This document shows, piece by piece, positions 46,425 to 59,276 of a DNA stretch of 64,000 nt. The position numbers and the translations under genes were made by a program. The stretch comes from Periplaneta americana. Lineage: Eukaryota > Arthropoda > Insecta > Blattodea > Blattidae. The DNA lies in contig NC_091131.1 in assembly GCF_040183065.1 (NCBI RefSeq), positions 97,554,330-97,618,329 on the forward strand. Reading direction: 5' to 3'. Numbering within the stretch: the stretch's first letter is position 1; every line of letters begins with the position of its first letter. The notes below the pieces were generated by a model. It was given only the letters and a program-made list of their open reading frames with translations. It did no database searches and had not been told where the DNA came from.

Positions 46425-47345
46425 TGCTGGAACCTGGCACCCCTTGGCTCTTCATAGGCTGTTCCACCACGAGATCTTACATACAGTAAGTAGGTTATTT
46501 AACAATGTTGAGGATTTAGTGAAAAACTGTTTTCAGAATCCATATTCCATCCAAAGAGTGATAGTAGTAGGAGGAAGAAGAATAAAATGTATAAGATTTG
46601 CTGATGATATGGCGTTGTTAGCAGAAGAGAAGAAAATACTAAGGCATATGCTACTGGAGCTAAATGACAGCTGTGAGCAGTATGATGGAATGAAGATAAA
46701 TGCCAACAAGACGAAGACCATGGTCATAGGTAAAAAAGTTAAGGTAAACTTGCGAATTCTAAATGAGACAGCAGAGCAAGTGAACAGTTTCAAATACTTG
46801 AGGTGTACTATAAGCAGTAATATGAGCTACTGCCAGGAAGTAAAAAGGAGAATAACAATGGTAAAGGAAGCTTTTAATAGAAAAATAAGCATCGTCTGCG
46901 GACGTCTGGAGAAAGAACTAAGAAATAGACTAGCGAAGTGCTTTGTGTGGGGTGTAGCGTTGTATGAGGCAAAAACATGGACATTACGACGAAGTGAAGA
47001 AAAGCGACTAGAAATATTTGAAATGTGGATGTGGAGCGTGTGAAGTGGACAGACAGAATAGGAAACGAAGCTGTGTTGGAAAGAGTATATGAAGAAAGAA
47101 TTATAATGAAACTGATTATGAAGAGGAAAAGGAATTGGCTGGATCACTGGTTGAGAAGAAACTGCCTAGTGAAGAATACACTGGAAGGAATGGTGAACGG
47201 GAGAAGAGTTCGAGGCAGAAGAAGATATCAGATGATAGACGACATTAAGATATATGGATCATATGAGACAAAGAGGAAGGCAGAAAATAGGAATGACTGG
47301 ATAATGCTGGGTTTGCAGTGAAATACCTGCCCTTGGACAGAACAC
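46425..47345 (+). mobile_element. LINE reverse transcriptase C-terminal half
   Basis: The frame includes IKCIRFADDMALLAEEKK (catalytic FADD), LELNDSCEQYDGMKINANK, FKYLRCTISSNMSYCQEVK, RRITMVKEAFNRKISIVCG, CFVWGVALYEAKTWTLRRSE. After a break at about 47041 come VERVKWTDRIGNEAVLER and NWLDHWLRRNCLV, GRRRYQMIDDIKIYGSYE, with a stop at 47319-47321. The 5' part (N-terminal endonuclease and most of the RT) is missing. It has about one frameshift and is much fresher than the copy at 22147. Confidence 0.85.
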
Positions 47346-47355
47346 TATGAATGAA

Positions 47356-47445
47356 TTAATGTATCAACTACTAAGTTATTTGGCTTCAATTAAATTGCTG
47401 ATAGCGAGATATTATGAAGAGAGATGAGGCCGATGATTGACTATT
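47356..47445 (-). repeat. Family A SINE tail fragment
   Basis: ATGTATCAACTACTAAGTTATTT, GCTGATAGCGAGATATTATG and GATGAGGCCGA match the tail half of family A on the minus strand. The tRNA-like head is missing. Confidence 0.5.
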
Positions 47446-47850
47446 TGATCACATGGCGTGTCTTATAGACGGAACTGAATTCACTTTCGGAATTAGTACA
47501 TTAAAGTCTTGGTTAGGTTCGCTGCGTACCCAGATTTCGAGCTGACAACTTCACTCTTCCCTTAGGGCAGTTGCCCGTCAGATCCCTCCTTAACGTCCCT
47601 AAACAACAGCAATCAGCAATGCCACAAACCAGCACGTTGTGCAGTGGACTCTGTGCGCTGTCCAATTTATCTTCCCCTACCTGGTGGGGATGAATGGCTT
47701 GGAGGGTTGTACAGACTGTGGTTGTATCGCAAAAAATACTTGAACGAGTACAACTTACAGTTGGTAAAAAAAAGTATTCATACACCATGTTTTATTTGAT
47801 TTATTGACAGAGAACTTAATTTTTGCATTATTTAGAACTAAACATAACAA
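47446..47850. other. No gene seen
   Basis: Spacer. A 91-codon minus-strand frame at 47513-47788 shows no known motif. Confidence 0.4.
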
Positions 47851-47855
47851 CTATT

Positions 47856-49385
47856 GTATGTATGTATGTATGTATGTATGTATGTATGTATGTATGTATG
47901 TATGTATGTATGTATGTATTCACACTGCGGTGGGTATATACCCGGTGGCAGTGGTAACTAATTACACTCAATAATGACAATAATAAACTTATTAATTAAA
48001 AATACAATTAATAATAATACTAATAATTAATACTAACAATAATTAATAATAATAATAATAACAACAGTGAATATACTAAATTAAATGAAACGATCACTTA
48101 AAATAACATTTGAAATAAATCTAATTTGTATTTTAAAACTAAGATCGAACTAAAACCCACGAGTATGATATGTTCATATCTGCACAAGTACCTTTCAAAT
48201 TACACTCATTTCGCTGTCAACTCACTCATTGCAATGGAACTACGACACATTTCACTGATTCTATCCTGATTTCACTAACACTTCAAAAACATTTCACTGT
48301 TCAAATACTATGCACTGCCACTATAAACTATAAAGCTTCACTGACAGGAACACGTTTCACTTACACAGCACACTTCACTGACACGACATACTTCTTCACT
48401 GATACAACACACTTCACTGACACAACATAATTCTTCACTGATACAACACTTCAATAACAACATATCCTTTACACCCTTTAAATACTGTGTATAATTACCG
48501 TCTATTAGTAAGGTCCTTAAGCCTATTTTTAAATACATTTTTGGTTGTTGGTAAAGCCTTTAGTAAGTCTGCAGGTAAAGCATTCCAGTCCCTTATAGTA
48601 CGATTGAGAAAAGAAAACTTTCCAGTGTCCGTCCTCTGCCTTCTTTCCCTCAATTTATATGAGTGGTCGTTCCTTGAAGAGTAATTTGGTGGCTGCAACC
48701 TATTTTTTATTTCTCTCCAGGCAGGCTCACCTCTGTATGTTTTGAACAGTGCGCATAATCGAATTCGCGTTCTCCTGTTCGTGAGTGTGTCCCATTTTAG
48801 TGGTGAATTTTTCCGACAACATTTAAGAGCCCGTTTTTTAATCTTTTCCAGTGTCTTAATATGTTCTAATCCGTAAGGATCCCAACATGCAGTACCATAT
48901 TCCATTACTGGACGTACTAGTGATTTAGGCTATATGCAATCTTTTTGGATTTATCAGAACCTTTTCTTAGTACCCTCATCACAAAGTGTAACGCTCTCCA
49001 TGCTTTTCCCGCTGTGTCTGTAACGTGTTCCCCCCAGCCGAGATCGCTGCTAAATGTTATTCCGAGGTATTTTCATTTGTTAACTTCCGGAATGGTTTCA
49101 CCCCCTAACGTATACGATGCGACTATTTTATTTCTTTTCCTTGTAAAGCTTATGGCTTTGCTCTTTAGAGAATTTATTTTCATTTTGTTGGCTATTGCCC
49201 AATCGTTTATTCTATTGAGGTCATTCTGGAGAAGAGTAGTATCTTCATGGCTTTTTATTTCCCTGTATACCATAAAATCATCCGCGAATAAGCGAACCCT
49301 AGACAAGATATTAACTGGCAGATCATTTACAAAAGCCAAGAATAGAAGAGGCCCCAAGACACTCCCCTGCGGGACCCGTAGTGTA
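47856..49385 (-). mobile_element. 5'-truncated LINE with long open frames and 3' hairpin
   Basis: From right to left the minus strand reads VLGPLLFLAFVNDLPVNI, RVRLFADDFMVYREI (catalytic FADD), LQNDLNRINDWAIANKMKIN, GGETIPEVNK, then MEYGTACWDPYGLEHIKTLE, KIKKRALKCCRK, RRQRTDTGKFSFLNRTIRDW, NALPADLLKALP and a stop near 48495. The two long frames (94 and 136 codons) are interrupted only in the 150 bases between them. The 3' UTR has GTCAGTGAAG-type tandem units at 48330-48450. Near the end, CACTGC/GCAGTG (47923-47953) bracket the palindrome GGGTATATACCC. The tail is (TACA)n on the minus strand, 47856-47920. The 5' break falls just after the RVPQG motif. Confidence 0.85.
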
Positions 49386-49512
49386 GAAGTAAATAAAAAA
49401 GAAATAAAGAAAAAGTAAATAAAAAAGAAAGAAGTAAATAAATAAAAAAAGAAGTAAAGAAAGAAGTAAATAAAGAAAAAGAAGTAAATAAATAAAAAAA
49501 AGTAAAGAAAGT
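49386..49512. repeat. AAGTAAATAAATAAA-type A-rich array
   Basis: It abuts the truncated 5' end of the LINE to its left. Its first 85 or so bases match the 42240-42325 part of the array in the LRRC23 intron, nearly base for base. Confidence 0.8.
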
Positions 49513-52500
49513 CTCATTTGTGTTGTGTATGAATACTTTTTTGTTGCCCCAAGAATGATTTTTTTTTTTCATATTGTAATACTTATTGTGTTTTAAAGGT
49601 TTCCTTTTTTTTTCAGGAATGCACTCAGAGAGTACGGGTAGGGGAGGAATTATCGAACCCAATTGAAATTACTTCCGAGTGTATCATAAAAAGCTGACTG
49701 ACTAGCGTGTGCATTTCAGTACTCATTACGGCCGGCAGAGTGTGATAGTTGTCACGAACGTCCGCGAACGTCGATCATAATACATAGTCTCTGAACGTTC
49801 GGTGGAAGTTCAACGTACGGATGAACGCAACGTAACGTAAACGAACATTCATCGTAATCCCGGCCTAAGGGTCTGTTTTAATCGTACCCTATTACGCATT
49901 TGTGCCCAGACCTCGATTCACTCTGGAGCTTCTGGAGTGACATAAAGCCTATGTCCATGTGAAGGAACTACACTTTCCAATGATGAAAGAACTATCCAAA
50001 TCGATTAAATAGTTTCCTAAGATTGCCTCATACAAACACACAAATACTCTCTCTTTGTAATATTTAGTGTATTATAAAATAAACACATATGAGTATCATC
50101 CGTATAAAAATGGTTGTTAAATGAATATTAATTCGATTGTTGTCCAAGGTCGTTTTAAATAAATGCAGAGTAATTTGTTTTATCTTTATTACTCGTATAT
50201 TAATCTGAGGCGACAATGACATAAAAAGCATTTTTATTTTAAAACTGATATATCTCGTTAAATATCAGTCCTATCAAACATTTTTATAGAATAAAATTTA
50301 TCGGAAATTGTTTTTAAAGAAACGTTTGTTATGTGACATTTTTCATGAAAATCAATAATATGGGAGATATTTCGATTTATTTAATTCAGGCCCCCTTATA
50401 ACCCCCTTTTAAATAAAGTATTATGAATGCCATATAGCCTAAAATCTAAGTTGGAACGAATTATGTATCGGAAAACTCTCAAGGTTAATCAATATTCATT
50501 ATAATGTGCATGCTCCTTAATCTGCTAGATGATGATTCTATATTTAATTACTACTAATATTATTACTGTTATTATTAAAGACCTCAAGGTCTTCACTCTG
50601 CCAGAACAAAACAAAAAAGGAAAAATAAAACAAAAACACAAAACAAGACGAACAAAAAAAGAAAAATTCGCAGAAAAATAAAAATAAAGAAACAAGAACA
50701 AAAACGAAACAAAAACAGGAAAAGAAAGAATGAAACAAAAACAAAACAGAGAAACAAAACAAAAAGAAAAAAAAAGGCAATAGAAAACAAAATCCAAACA
50801 AAAACAAAACGAACTAAAAGCAAAACAAAAAGAAAGTAATTAAACAAGTAAGTATTTGGTGACCATTCTGTATGTGAAACTTAAACAGCGGCGCTGTGAT
50901 CTATGTTGTTACTCTATGGGTAAGAGAAAGATCTATGACTAGAAAAAAAGAACGATCGTACTGCACTGCTGACTTAATAGCAGCATGCTGTATATTACGA
51001 GTAGTACAAGCAACTGCCGTTCTACAAACGGAATGGTCTTGTAACTAACATGAAATTAGCAAATAAGTAAATAAATACATAAATTAACTTTCTATTTATT
51101 GGCTTGGAACACGTCATACTGCAACTTTAAATTATATTGTCTGTGCATAATATGCTTTTATTTTCGCATCGGTTGAGAACACTTTGTGCATTTCCCCATT
51201 TGGAGCCCTTAAAAAGAATAAAACACTCCATTCATGATTAAATTCGCACTGATTTAAGTTTTGAAATAGTTGAGGCTCGTGGTCACCCTTGTTCAGCGCG
51301 AAAGGAACAGCACCTTCCAGAAGGAAAGTAGCGAGACGCGCTGGTATACGCTTGTTTTTATATGCTGTGCGGGTGAAGCGCTCTTATTGGTTCCTTTTTC
51401 CTGCACTGACACTCTGGATAATATAGAGGGGGTCGTCTTCTGAATAATTATTATCGAAATAAAATAATATCAATTCGATACATATCATCTCTAGATAGCA
51501 TCATAGTTAAATAAAAATGAAGTTAATTTACTCCAGTTGTACATGTGATGAATCATTGAAAGTAAACAGGACTCTATAAGCATTCTGTATAAAATAGAAA
51601 TTGAAGTATCAACTGTTCCCAGGTTGTTCATCAGTAGAAAATACACTTAATTTAATATTTCTTTGAGGAATTACATAATGTTGATATATCTATTTTCCAA
51701 TATTACAATTTTCTATTCATCTTTATAAAAATTCTGTACGTAATTCTTAAAATAAGTCTATAAACTTTACTTACGCTGCGTTTCAGTAGAAGATATACCT
51801 GTATCTAATTTAACAATTTTAGATAGATAACAATGTTTAGATGTGTATTTCCCAACATATACAATTTAATTAATTCAGTTAAACATGAAACTTGGAAAAC
51901 GTTTATAACTTCCAATGCTCTGCTTGCAACGCTCTGATTAGAAACAAGATCACGGAAAATGTTTGTGATACCTGATACGTGTAATATATGATGTATGGGC
52001 AAAATACCGGAAAGTGTCTTTTTCCTCCTGCTTCATTTTTTTTATCTGCGTCACTTAGGAAGTTATAATACACAGTTAACATACCTTAATTCGTTTCTCC
52101 TGTGTATGTTTTGGATTCTCCTACACCTTCCAAGTCGGGAACATTCTAGCGATTTTACTAATGAACTGAAGAAACGTTCTTCTGTAGAGAAGGTAGCAAC
52201 CTTCTTCATTTAAAGTACGGAAGTTCAAACATTCACAAATATTCACTTTGATGCGTTAACTTTTCTTTTTATACACTTTTTAAAATATATCGGAAATCTC
52301 CCAATATTTTGAGTATAACGATAACACCACACTATTGCACCATAAGCTAATTCTGCCTCAACACATGCATCAGTAATGTTTACCACTAACAACCACAGAT
52401 AAAAAAAAACTAACTCAGTCAATACTACACTCTAACCAAGTGTTTTTCACAAGTAAAGTCTTCTTACTACAATCACTTATTCAATACAGTAGGTTACGCT

Positions 52501-52990
52501 TCCTGGATCTCTCTTGCTAATTCTTTTTACATTATCACACAAAACATCATTCTTTGGATACTTCGAAGGCAATAAACCGTTCGTAATACATCATTTTATA
52601 CCTCGATCTGTTTCTAACCTCATAACTTAACTTTATAAGGGTTTATAAGGCCTGAAATTGATAATTAATCAATTACAGTACTGTACACTTTCTTTCCATC
52701 TACACGACTGACATAACAAGACAGATACCGCCACCATACGACGAATACTTAAAACATATGTTTCGTCACAAATTACGCATCTTATGACGTCATGCAACTG
52801 TAATAGTGTTACCAACTCCAGGGGACGGAAATTAAGGACATATTAAAAATAAATGTACATTTAAAAAAACTTAAAAAAGCATTTCAATGTAAGTACACTC
52901 ATATTTTGAAGCGCAATTACAAACAATTGGAATTAGGCTTATTATATTTGCATTAATATTTGTTTGAACGTTAAATACGTAACATAAAAT
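49513..52990. other. No gene seen
   Basis: Includes a 270-base A/C-rich low-complexity run (50590-50840) made of AAACAAAA and AAAGAAAA words, whose Phe-rich minus frames are not genes. A GC-richer patch lies at 51280-51420. Nothing else recognised. Confidence 0.45.
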
Positions 52991-53259
52991 AAGTCTTACA
53001 CATTTAAAACCATAGAAATTGATAACCATGTCACTAGACTACCTACATTAGCACAGCAGTTTAAAATAATTCTTATTGCTTTCTTTGCTTTTGTTTAGTA
53101 TTTCTTTTTCTGTGGAAACAAAATTAAAACAATCTCTATAGGAGATAGTAAAACTTAATCTTCCCTAAAAGTTTTAATTTCACAAACTTCGGCATCATCC
53201 GGTTTCTCTAATCAGTCCAGAGATTATTAATTTGCGAAAAAATAGCTCCAAATAATATC

Positions 53260-54000
53260 TTTAGTGTGTCTTCTTCTGAAAGAAGATTAAGGCGGGTAGC
53301 CTATGTCGTAGATTTTGGGAACCTAAAATTCCAATCCAAAAAAAAAAAAAAATGCTGGCCTTGGTATCACAGTGATGGGCGTTTGAGTGCATTTGCCCTC
53401 CGTGCGTTCAGGGAAAAGAAATCCTTAATACACAATTTGGAGATAGAATTGCAGCTTTTAGGGAGAAATTGCTGTTATGGATACGTCAAATGCAAAAGGG
53501 CGAAATATATCATTTCCCATCCTTATCTAAGCGCATAGAATTTTGAACAATGAAAATTTCGAAATGTGCGCATGTATTCTATCCGGTCTATTAGAGGAAT
53601 TTACATCAAGGTTCCACGATTTAGATTGCCTGGAAATGGATTTGCGTATTTTTACTACATGTTCTGATTCCGACTGATTATTGATAACATCCCGCCTTCA
53701 TTATAGTGTGAATTGATTGACCTGCGATGTGATCGAGAGATGCGAGCGAAATATGATTCAAGGTCGAGTCTTATGGAGTTCTATGACGGATTCCCAAGAC
53801 AACGCTTTCCAAATCTGCATAAGCTGTGTGAGAAAGTTTTGTGTTTATTTGGTTCCACTTATAGATGTGAACAGTTATTTTCTATTACGAAAATGAACAA
53901 ATCTCAAACAAGAAATGATAGGCTTTTAACGGCAGTTCTTCGCATAGCTTGTGCTAATACAGTTTCTCCAAATATTGAGAAATTGAGTAATATGAATTAA
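53260..54000 (+). pseudogene. hAT transposase C-terminal relic
   Basis: The clearest part, 53713-54000, reads IDLRCDREMRAKYDSRSSLM, EFYDGFPRQRFPNLHKLCEK, VLCLFGSTYRCEQLFSITKM, NKSQTRNDRLLTAVLRIACA. This is the hAT dimerisation region (ELIDLQ...FPNLR-A-LAMFGSTYLCEQLFSVMK-NKT-LRSRLTD-HL). Upstream, NLEIELQLLGRN near 53437 recalls LNLQLQGK of the same family. At least two breaks lie between 53538 and 53712. The similarity is to the Buster/GTF2IRD2-like branch, from memory. Confidence 0.8.
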
Positions 54001-56425
54001 TGTGCAACAGACATGTTTTGTTTTGTGTTAAGGAAGTGTTTCATTACTTTGTGTTCTTATTTAGTTTGGTAGAATAACATTTTCTTTTGAAACATACAGT
54101 ACGTACCGCAACTTGAATAAACCGGTTTTCGTGCACTCTATAAGCACACTTCTCTAGTAGTACACCGTGCAAGCACAGAGTGCATAATTCTGCCAAATCC
54201 TAGTATAGCAGGTTTGTGAGTGGAAACTGAGTCGAGAGCAATGGATTCTGAGGAGTGATAAAATCCTAAGAAAACATAAGAAAGAAGATTAGAGCAGTCA
54301 TTAAATTCTGAGCTTTTACTAAGAGTTCAAATTCTGCAAAATCAATATTCAAACATGGTAATCTAACATGAATAGAAGCATAAGAAAGAAATGTTAACAT
54401 TCAAAATGAGAAACATACTGGGCTCACTCAGGGTATAATACATTTTATTTGTTATATTTGACTTTACTAAACGCAGAAAAATGAGAAACAGACTCTGCCA
54501 TATTGAACCACTTCTGTTATTTTACGCAAACAATGTTCCCTGATTTCGTAATGGCAATCAATTAAAGTTTTATAACTTGCCGCTTTTAGTACATAGAATG
54601 GTAGCTGCAGAACAAGCTACTTGAACATTTTCCGTTTGGATGGAAATGTGTATGAAGAACAAAAGAGAAATTCGCATTTCGCCAGAAGTTCTACTATTTT
54701 AAAACTACTCGGAATATCAATCACTCACATAGCAGTAAACACGTCGGATTCTAAGAACAGTCTCCATCAAATTTTACAATAAATGTGGTGTACGTATAAA
54801 ACAAATAATTAATGGATGATTACTTTACCATTTAATATTCCAAAGGAATATCCCCTCTTCCCCTTCCCCCTCTCTCTCTTCAAACGCTTTGGATAAGTTC
54901 AGTTTTTGATAACTGTACAGGCAAAATACTACATAGTCTACTTCTTTGTATCTGATATTGCTGCATGAGAACATTGATAAATACTATTCATGAAAGGACC
55001 ATAACATTACTCATATCCGCAATAACTTAAACCAATAATTTGTGGAGCGTATTTTCATTATAATATATTTACCCTGTATAAGATTTCTAACTTCTGTTTC
55101 CTATTTCATAATGAAAATACTTCACGGAAACTTCCACCAATAAAATTTAAGGAACAATATTAAAATAAACTTTATGACAAATTATTAAAATTCTTCTCTC
55201 AACTTTCTTTTTCTCAAGCTTGATATTGGTGAGAGGAATATGCATCTCAAACGACAAAACTCAAAGTAAAATGGTGGAGGAGTAGAGCAAAGAACTTATA
55301 ATTAATTTGAACTCCGTATCTTGTGTGTAACATTTCACCGGATATCCGTTATTTTTTAAATAATAAAATATCCGAACGTTGATCATATATTAACGGAGAT
55401 TTTAAAATATTAGTCTTCTTTTTCAGTCTTACCAGAATTCCCTTGTTCGAAGTTGCAAGTGTATTTTTAAATTGTATAAAATCTATTATGTGATACACAA
55501 TTCAATAAGAACGACATAGTAAAGATTATTCAGTTTTATAAATTCATTAAGATAAAGGAAGTAGTTGAGCTTTTGTGTGTGTGTGTGTATGTGTGTGTAT
55601 ATATACTGTGTGTGAGGGAGGAACGGTACCAAGTCATTCTGGGTTCAAGTATGCATTATATGAATATTCTCCAGGACTCTAAATCTCGTGGTGGTACTTC
55701 GTCACAATCCATTTCAGAATTTTTTTAACAACTTCAGAATGGTTGTAGTACAGCAGCGTCGACTATGGCATACAGAACCGCGTGAAATAAAAGAGAAGCG
55801 ATATGTTGCTAATAAAATTAGTGACTATATCTCTGAAAAACTACTGCAATAGTTATGTGTAAAGTTTAAGTGTACAGTGGCGGTTATTTAATGGATTAAA
55901 AGAAAGTCTGGATATTGAAAGATAATTACAATACGTTATCACAGCGAAATGAAGGAGAAATATGATTTGGTGCAGTGAATATCGTTGAAATCGACGAGGC
56001 GAATTTGAGGCTATCCTTCGCCAAAGAAGGAAATAATTATTACTGCTCTAGCGTTTTAATTTTAGTCCACGGGAAATAACTCATGTTTTACGAAAATAAT
56101 CACTGTGATTGTAATTATTCACATAATTATTAGTGACGTTTTATTTTCGGTGCGGGAAAAGTACTTCGTCTTTCACGAAAGTATTCGCAGCGGACATAAT
56201 TACTTACTAATTCGGGTAACAAAAATAATTCAAGATAGAATATCCACCAGCCACTGAACGAATATTGCACACTTTTATCACAGTCAATGTGGCCCTATAA
56301 ACCAGTTTTCAACACTTGTATCACAGACATAACAAATTACAATTTTTACTGCATTATACTGTAGCCTATTATGGAATTATTACGCATTTAACACATTGAT
56401 TAATGCACAAAACACACTTAACGAA
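54001..56425. other. No gene seen
   Basis: AT-rich spacer. A (GT)n tract lies at 55576-55613. The stretch 56000-56215 has paired motifs (CGGGAAATAACTCATG / CGGGAAAAGTACTTCG) that may be an old MITE. Confidence 0.4.
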
Positions 56426-57240
56426 ATGATATTATTTATGTATTTATATAATGTAGTAATACAAAACATATAATAATACAGAACATATAATACAGAATAA
56501 TACATCAAACTACATAATAAATTACAACAATACAAATAGAAATAAAATAATACATCAATATAAAAAGAGAATACAGTAATACTAACAAAATTTGAGGACC
56601 GAAGAGTAGCGCTCGTGTTCGGTCGCAGTTCAGATATATTATTAATATAAGAGAAATATAGGAAATAAAATAGGAACTAAAATTAAAATTACAGCTACAA
56701 TGAAATTATATAATATAATAATAACATAGAGAAGAATAATATCGTACGTCAATAAAGTAGGACAATTTATGAAAAATATATATTCCGAAATTATAAAATA
56801 CAAATATAATAGGCCTATAGGCTGATAAATTCATACACATAGGCTGTAAATTTATTTAATCAAATTGAAGACATTAACACGTTTCTAATTTTCTTGTTAT
56901 ATGCTAATGGGTTACATGTTAGAAATTCTGGCTGTAATTTAGCTACAGAATTATACAACCGAAGGCAAAAATTTATGCTGTGATTTTAGACGAGCAGATG
57001 TGAAACATTTAGGTTCTACTAATGTTGAATTATTATTTCGTCGTGTGTCATGATTATGTGCCTGTAATATAAACGTATTATGATTTTTATGATACAATTT
57101 TAACATAGTATATATTTATAAATTTGATCAATATTAAATACATTAAATTCAGAATAAATTAATTTAGTTGGATAATCGAAACGTTTCTTCAAACAAATTT
57201 TAATTATTCGTAATGTAACGAACTGAATGTAATAATGCAA
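56425..57240 (-). mobile_element. LINE 3' region, uninterrupted copy
   Basis: Matches 29390-29648 plus 30288-30360 without the inserted LINE. Further right it extends into decayed minus-strand coding text (KRFDYPTKLIYSEFNVFNID, QIYKYIL, then LYNSVAKLQPEFL), which resembles the C-terminal tail of CR1/Rex-like polyproteins. Many stops are present. Confidence 0.65.
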
Positions 57241-57379
57241 TTATGAGGAATGGAGACAAGAGTTGTCCGCCAGCACGTTCCACTTCTTCCAATAAATGGC
57301 TCTCGACACGACTTAGACCAAAGAGGGAACATTTGCAAACGAAATTACACTAACGTGAAGAATGTTACTACAGGTATAG

Positions 57380-57455
57380 TATTGTGTGTTAGGTTAGGTT
57401 CGATTAGGTGTGTATTATGTGAGAGGTTAGGTTAGGTTACATTAGATTAGGTGTG
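57380..57455 (+). repeat. TTAGG-type interstitial repeats
   Basis: GTTAGGTTAGGTT occurs near 57388 and GGTTAGGTTAGGTT near 57425, with single TTAGG words between. TTAGG is the usual insect telomere unit. The arrays here are only two or three units long. Confidence 0.6.
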
Positions 57456-57945
57456 TAGTATTATATGAGAGGTGTTGACGACACTGAAATCCCGTTAATC
57501 TCTCCTACAAATTACGTCAAATTCAGGAAATATAGTGGTGTTTTTCATTCACGCACGACTAATTTGGTATATAGAATAAGTTAGGAATGTATTCTGAGTG
57601 GGCATACAGCTATCCCAGTGATCACATCCAATTTTCACTACTCTACAGTACAGTATAAATCGTAGGCATTTTCAAGGTATTTTTACAATTTTCTCTAGTG
57701 GCTGGTTCAAAAGTAACCTTCACCCAAAAATATTATAAGAGCCACGTACAATGTTCCGTTATGTTAGCGATATTGTGTACTTGGGTTTGTCGTAACGATA
57801 CGGTTTAACGACAACACAACAATTCTGCAGTTTAGTCGAATTTATTTCACTTCAATGACGTGATATACACACTATTTTGGATTGTTACATACATGTGGGT
57901 AATACATTTGTCACAAAGTACCCGAATATAAACCAGGCAACAGCC

Positions 57946-58212
57946 ATGAATTTTGTAAGAGCTATAACAATTCATAGTCTGGCTTTCTTCGCAAAGGAAT
58001 CAGAACTGGGAAGTCTATCTCGTAGATTTGAGGAACGTAAATGGGCCACCTTAAAACGTAATCTAAAACTATACTCTCACCGCATGAAACGTGTTGTGAT
58101 TCTTCAGAAATTGATCATATTTGCTTTCATACCACAGCTGCAACAGGAAAACAAAGAAGTTGACAAGGTGTTCTCAGGCCTGATGTCACAGGATTTCTTC
58201 GAGGTTTTGTGA
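57946..58212 (+). CDS. Uncharacterised 88-codon open frame
   Basis: From ATG at 57946 it reads MNFVRAITIHSLAFFAKESE and then a basic stretch with RRFEERKWATLKRNLKLYSH, ending SQDFFEVL and TGA. The frame is open upstream to at least 57877. It has mixed amino-acid composition, no low complexity and no recognised domain. It could be a chance frame, a TE remnant or an exon. No splice evidence was found. Confidence 0.15.
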   Translation: MNFVRAITIHSLAFFAKESELGSLSRRFEERKWATLKRNLKLYSHRMKRVVILQKLIIFAFIPQLQQENKEVDKVFSGLMSQDFFEVL

Positions 58213-58349
58213 AGAGTGATGAAAGATGATACTTCTAGAATGTATTTAGACTACTGAAAAGTAAACTGTAGTTTAACCGTTCTCATGTTACACAATTTTA
58301 ATTTTATATCTTTTCAAACGGATCACCATACATAATGTAAAGTAATTCA

Positions 58350-58480
58350 CAATGATGATTCAGTGGTTGTGCGTTGGGATTATAAGTTACGGATTCCGCG
58401 TTCAAATCACGATCAGTGCAGGCAACACACAGATTTTCTTCGAGTACTCCAATTCCTCTGTGACAACCCAACAATTCTCA
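58350..58480 (+). repeat. tRNA-derived SINE, family F (diverged)
   Basis: GTGGTTGTGCGTTGGGATTA is followed by the B-box-like CGCGTTCAAATCACG, then TTCTTCGAGTACTCC, comparable with the 4404 copy. Confidence 0.5.
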
Positions 58481-58922
58481 TTACCATCATCATTTATTAC
58501 GAGTATAATATAAATCCATCGCCTATAGTGCACTCTGGGTAGTATCTGACGAACTAAGTGGTCTACGCTTCTCGGCACTAACACGTATGAGCACGCTTGT
58601 ATAGTCCAGATTAGCTTACTTAATACCCTAAGAGTGAAACCTAACCATTTTCCCCCCATTACTACATATGCTAGTGGATTATGGTGATTTTCTAGTTTGC
58701 AGGTTCAATTTTCTTTTGGCTACTTCGTTTCGAATTTCGGTACTGAGGAATACAATTGGGATTTTCTAACTGTCATGTTGGCAGCAGTGACAGCAGTTGT
58801 CGATAGTGCAAATTCTTAAAAATCAAATTGTTCTAAATTTCTGAGCCAATTAGGCCTACTGGAATCTAGTAAAATTTGAACATACTAATAATCAATTACG
58901 GTAATATCAGTAAGCTTATTAA

Positions 58923-59106
58923 AGGGTGGTTCACAATAAACCGAGAACGGAAACGACAACGAGAACGAGAACGGAAATATTGTAAATAGGAATATATTTA
59001 AATGTGAGCATTCACAATTAACTATTGTGAATGCTATCATTTAAATGCATTATTTCCATTCTCGTTCTCGTTGTCGTTTCCATTCCCGGTTTATTATGAA
59101 CCAGCC
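58923..59106. mobile_element. Palindromic MITE
   Basis: Nearly the whole 184 bases form an inverted repeat. GGTTCACAATAAACCG and GAACGGAAACGACAACGAGA on the left pair with the right end, and GCATTCACAAT/ATTGTGAATGC close the centre at 59008-59034. TTAA lies immediately outside both ends (58919-58922 and 59107-59110), a possible target duplication. Confidence 0.85.
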
Positions 59107-59276
59107 TTAATAGTAATAGTTATTTTGTGTTGCGTTGTTGTTACAATTCAAGATTATAGTCAGGTAAGTGTAAATAAATATAACATACTTGGTGTGATAC
59201 ATGCTCTTGAGTAATCGACAGAAATACCATTTCACATTTTAATTAATTTCTTTCATGCCTAGACTCTTGTTAAATA

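Noticed and set aside
50525-50850. Phe-rich minus-strand frames
   Set aside because: Translation of an AAACAAAA/AAAGAAAA low-complexity run.
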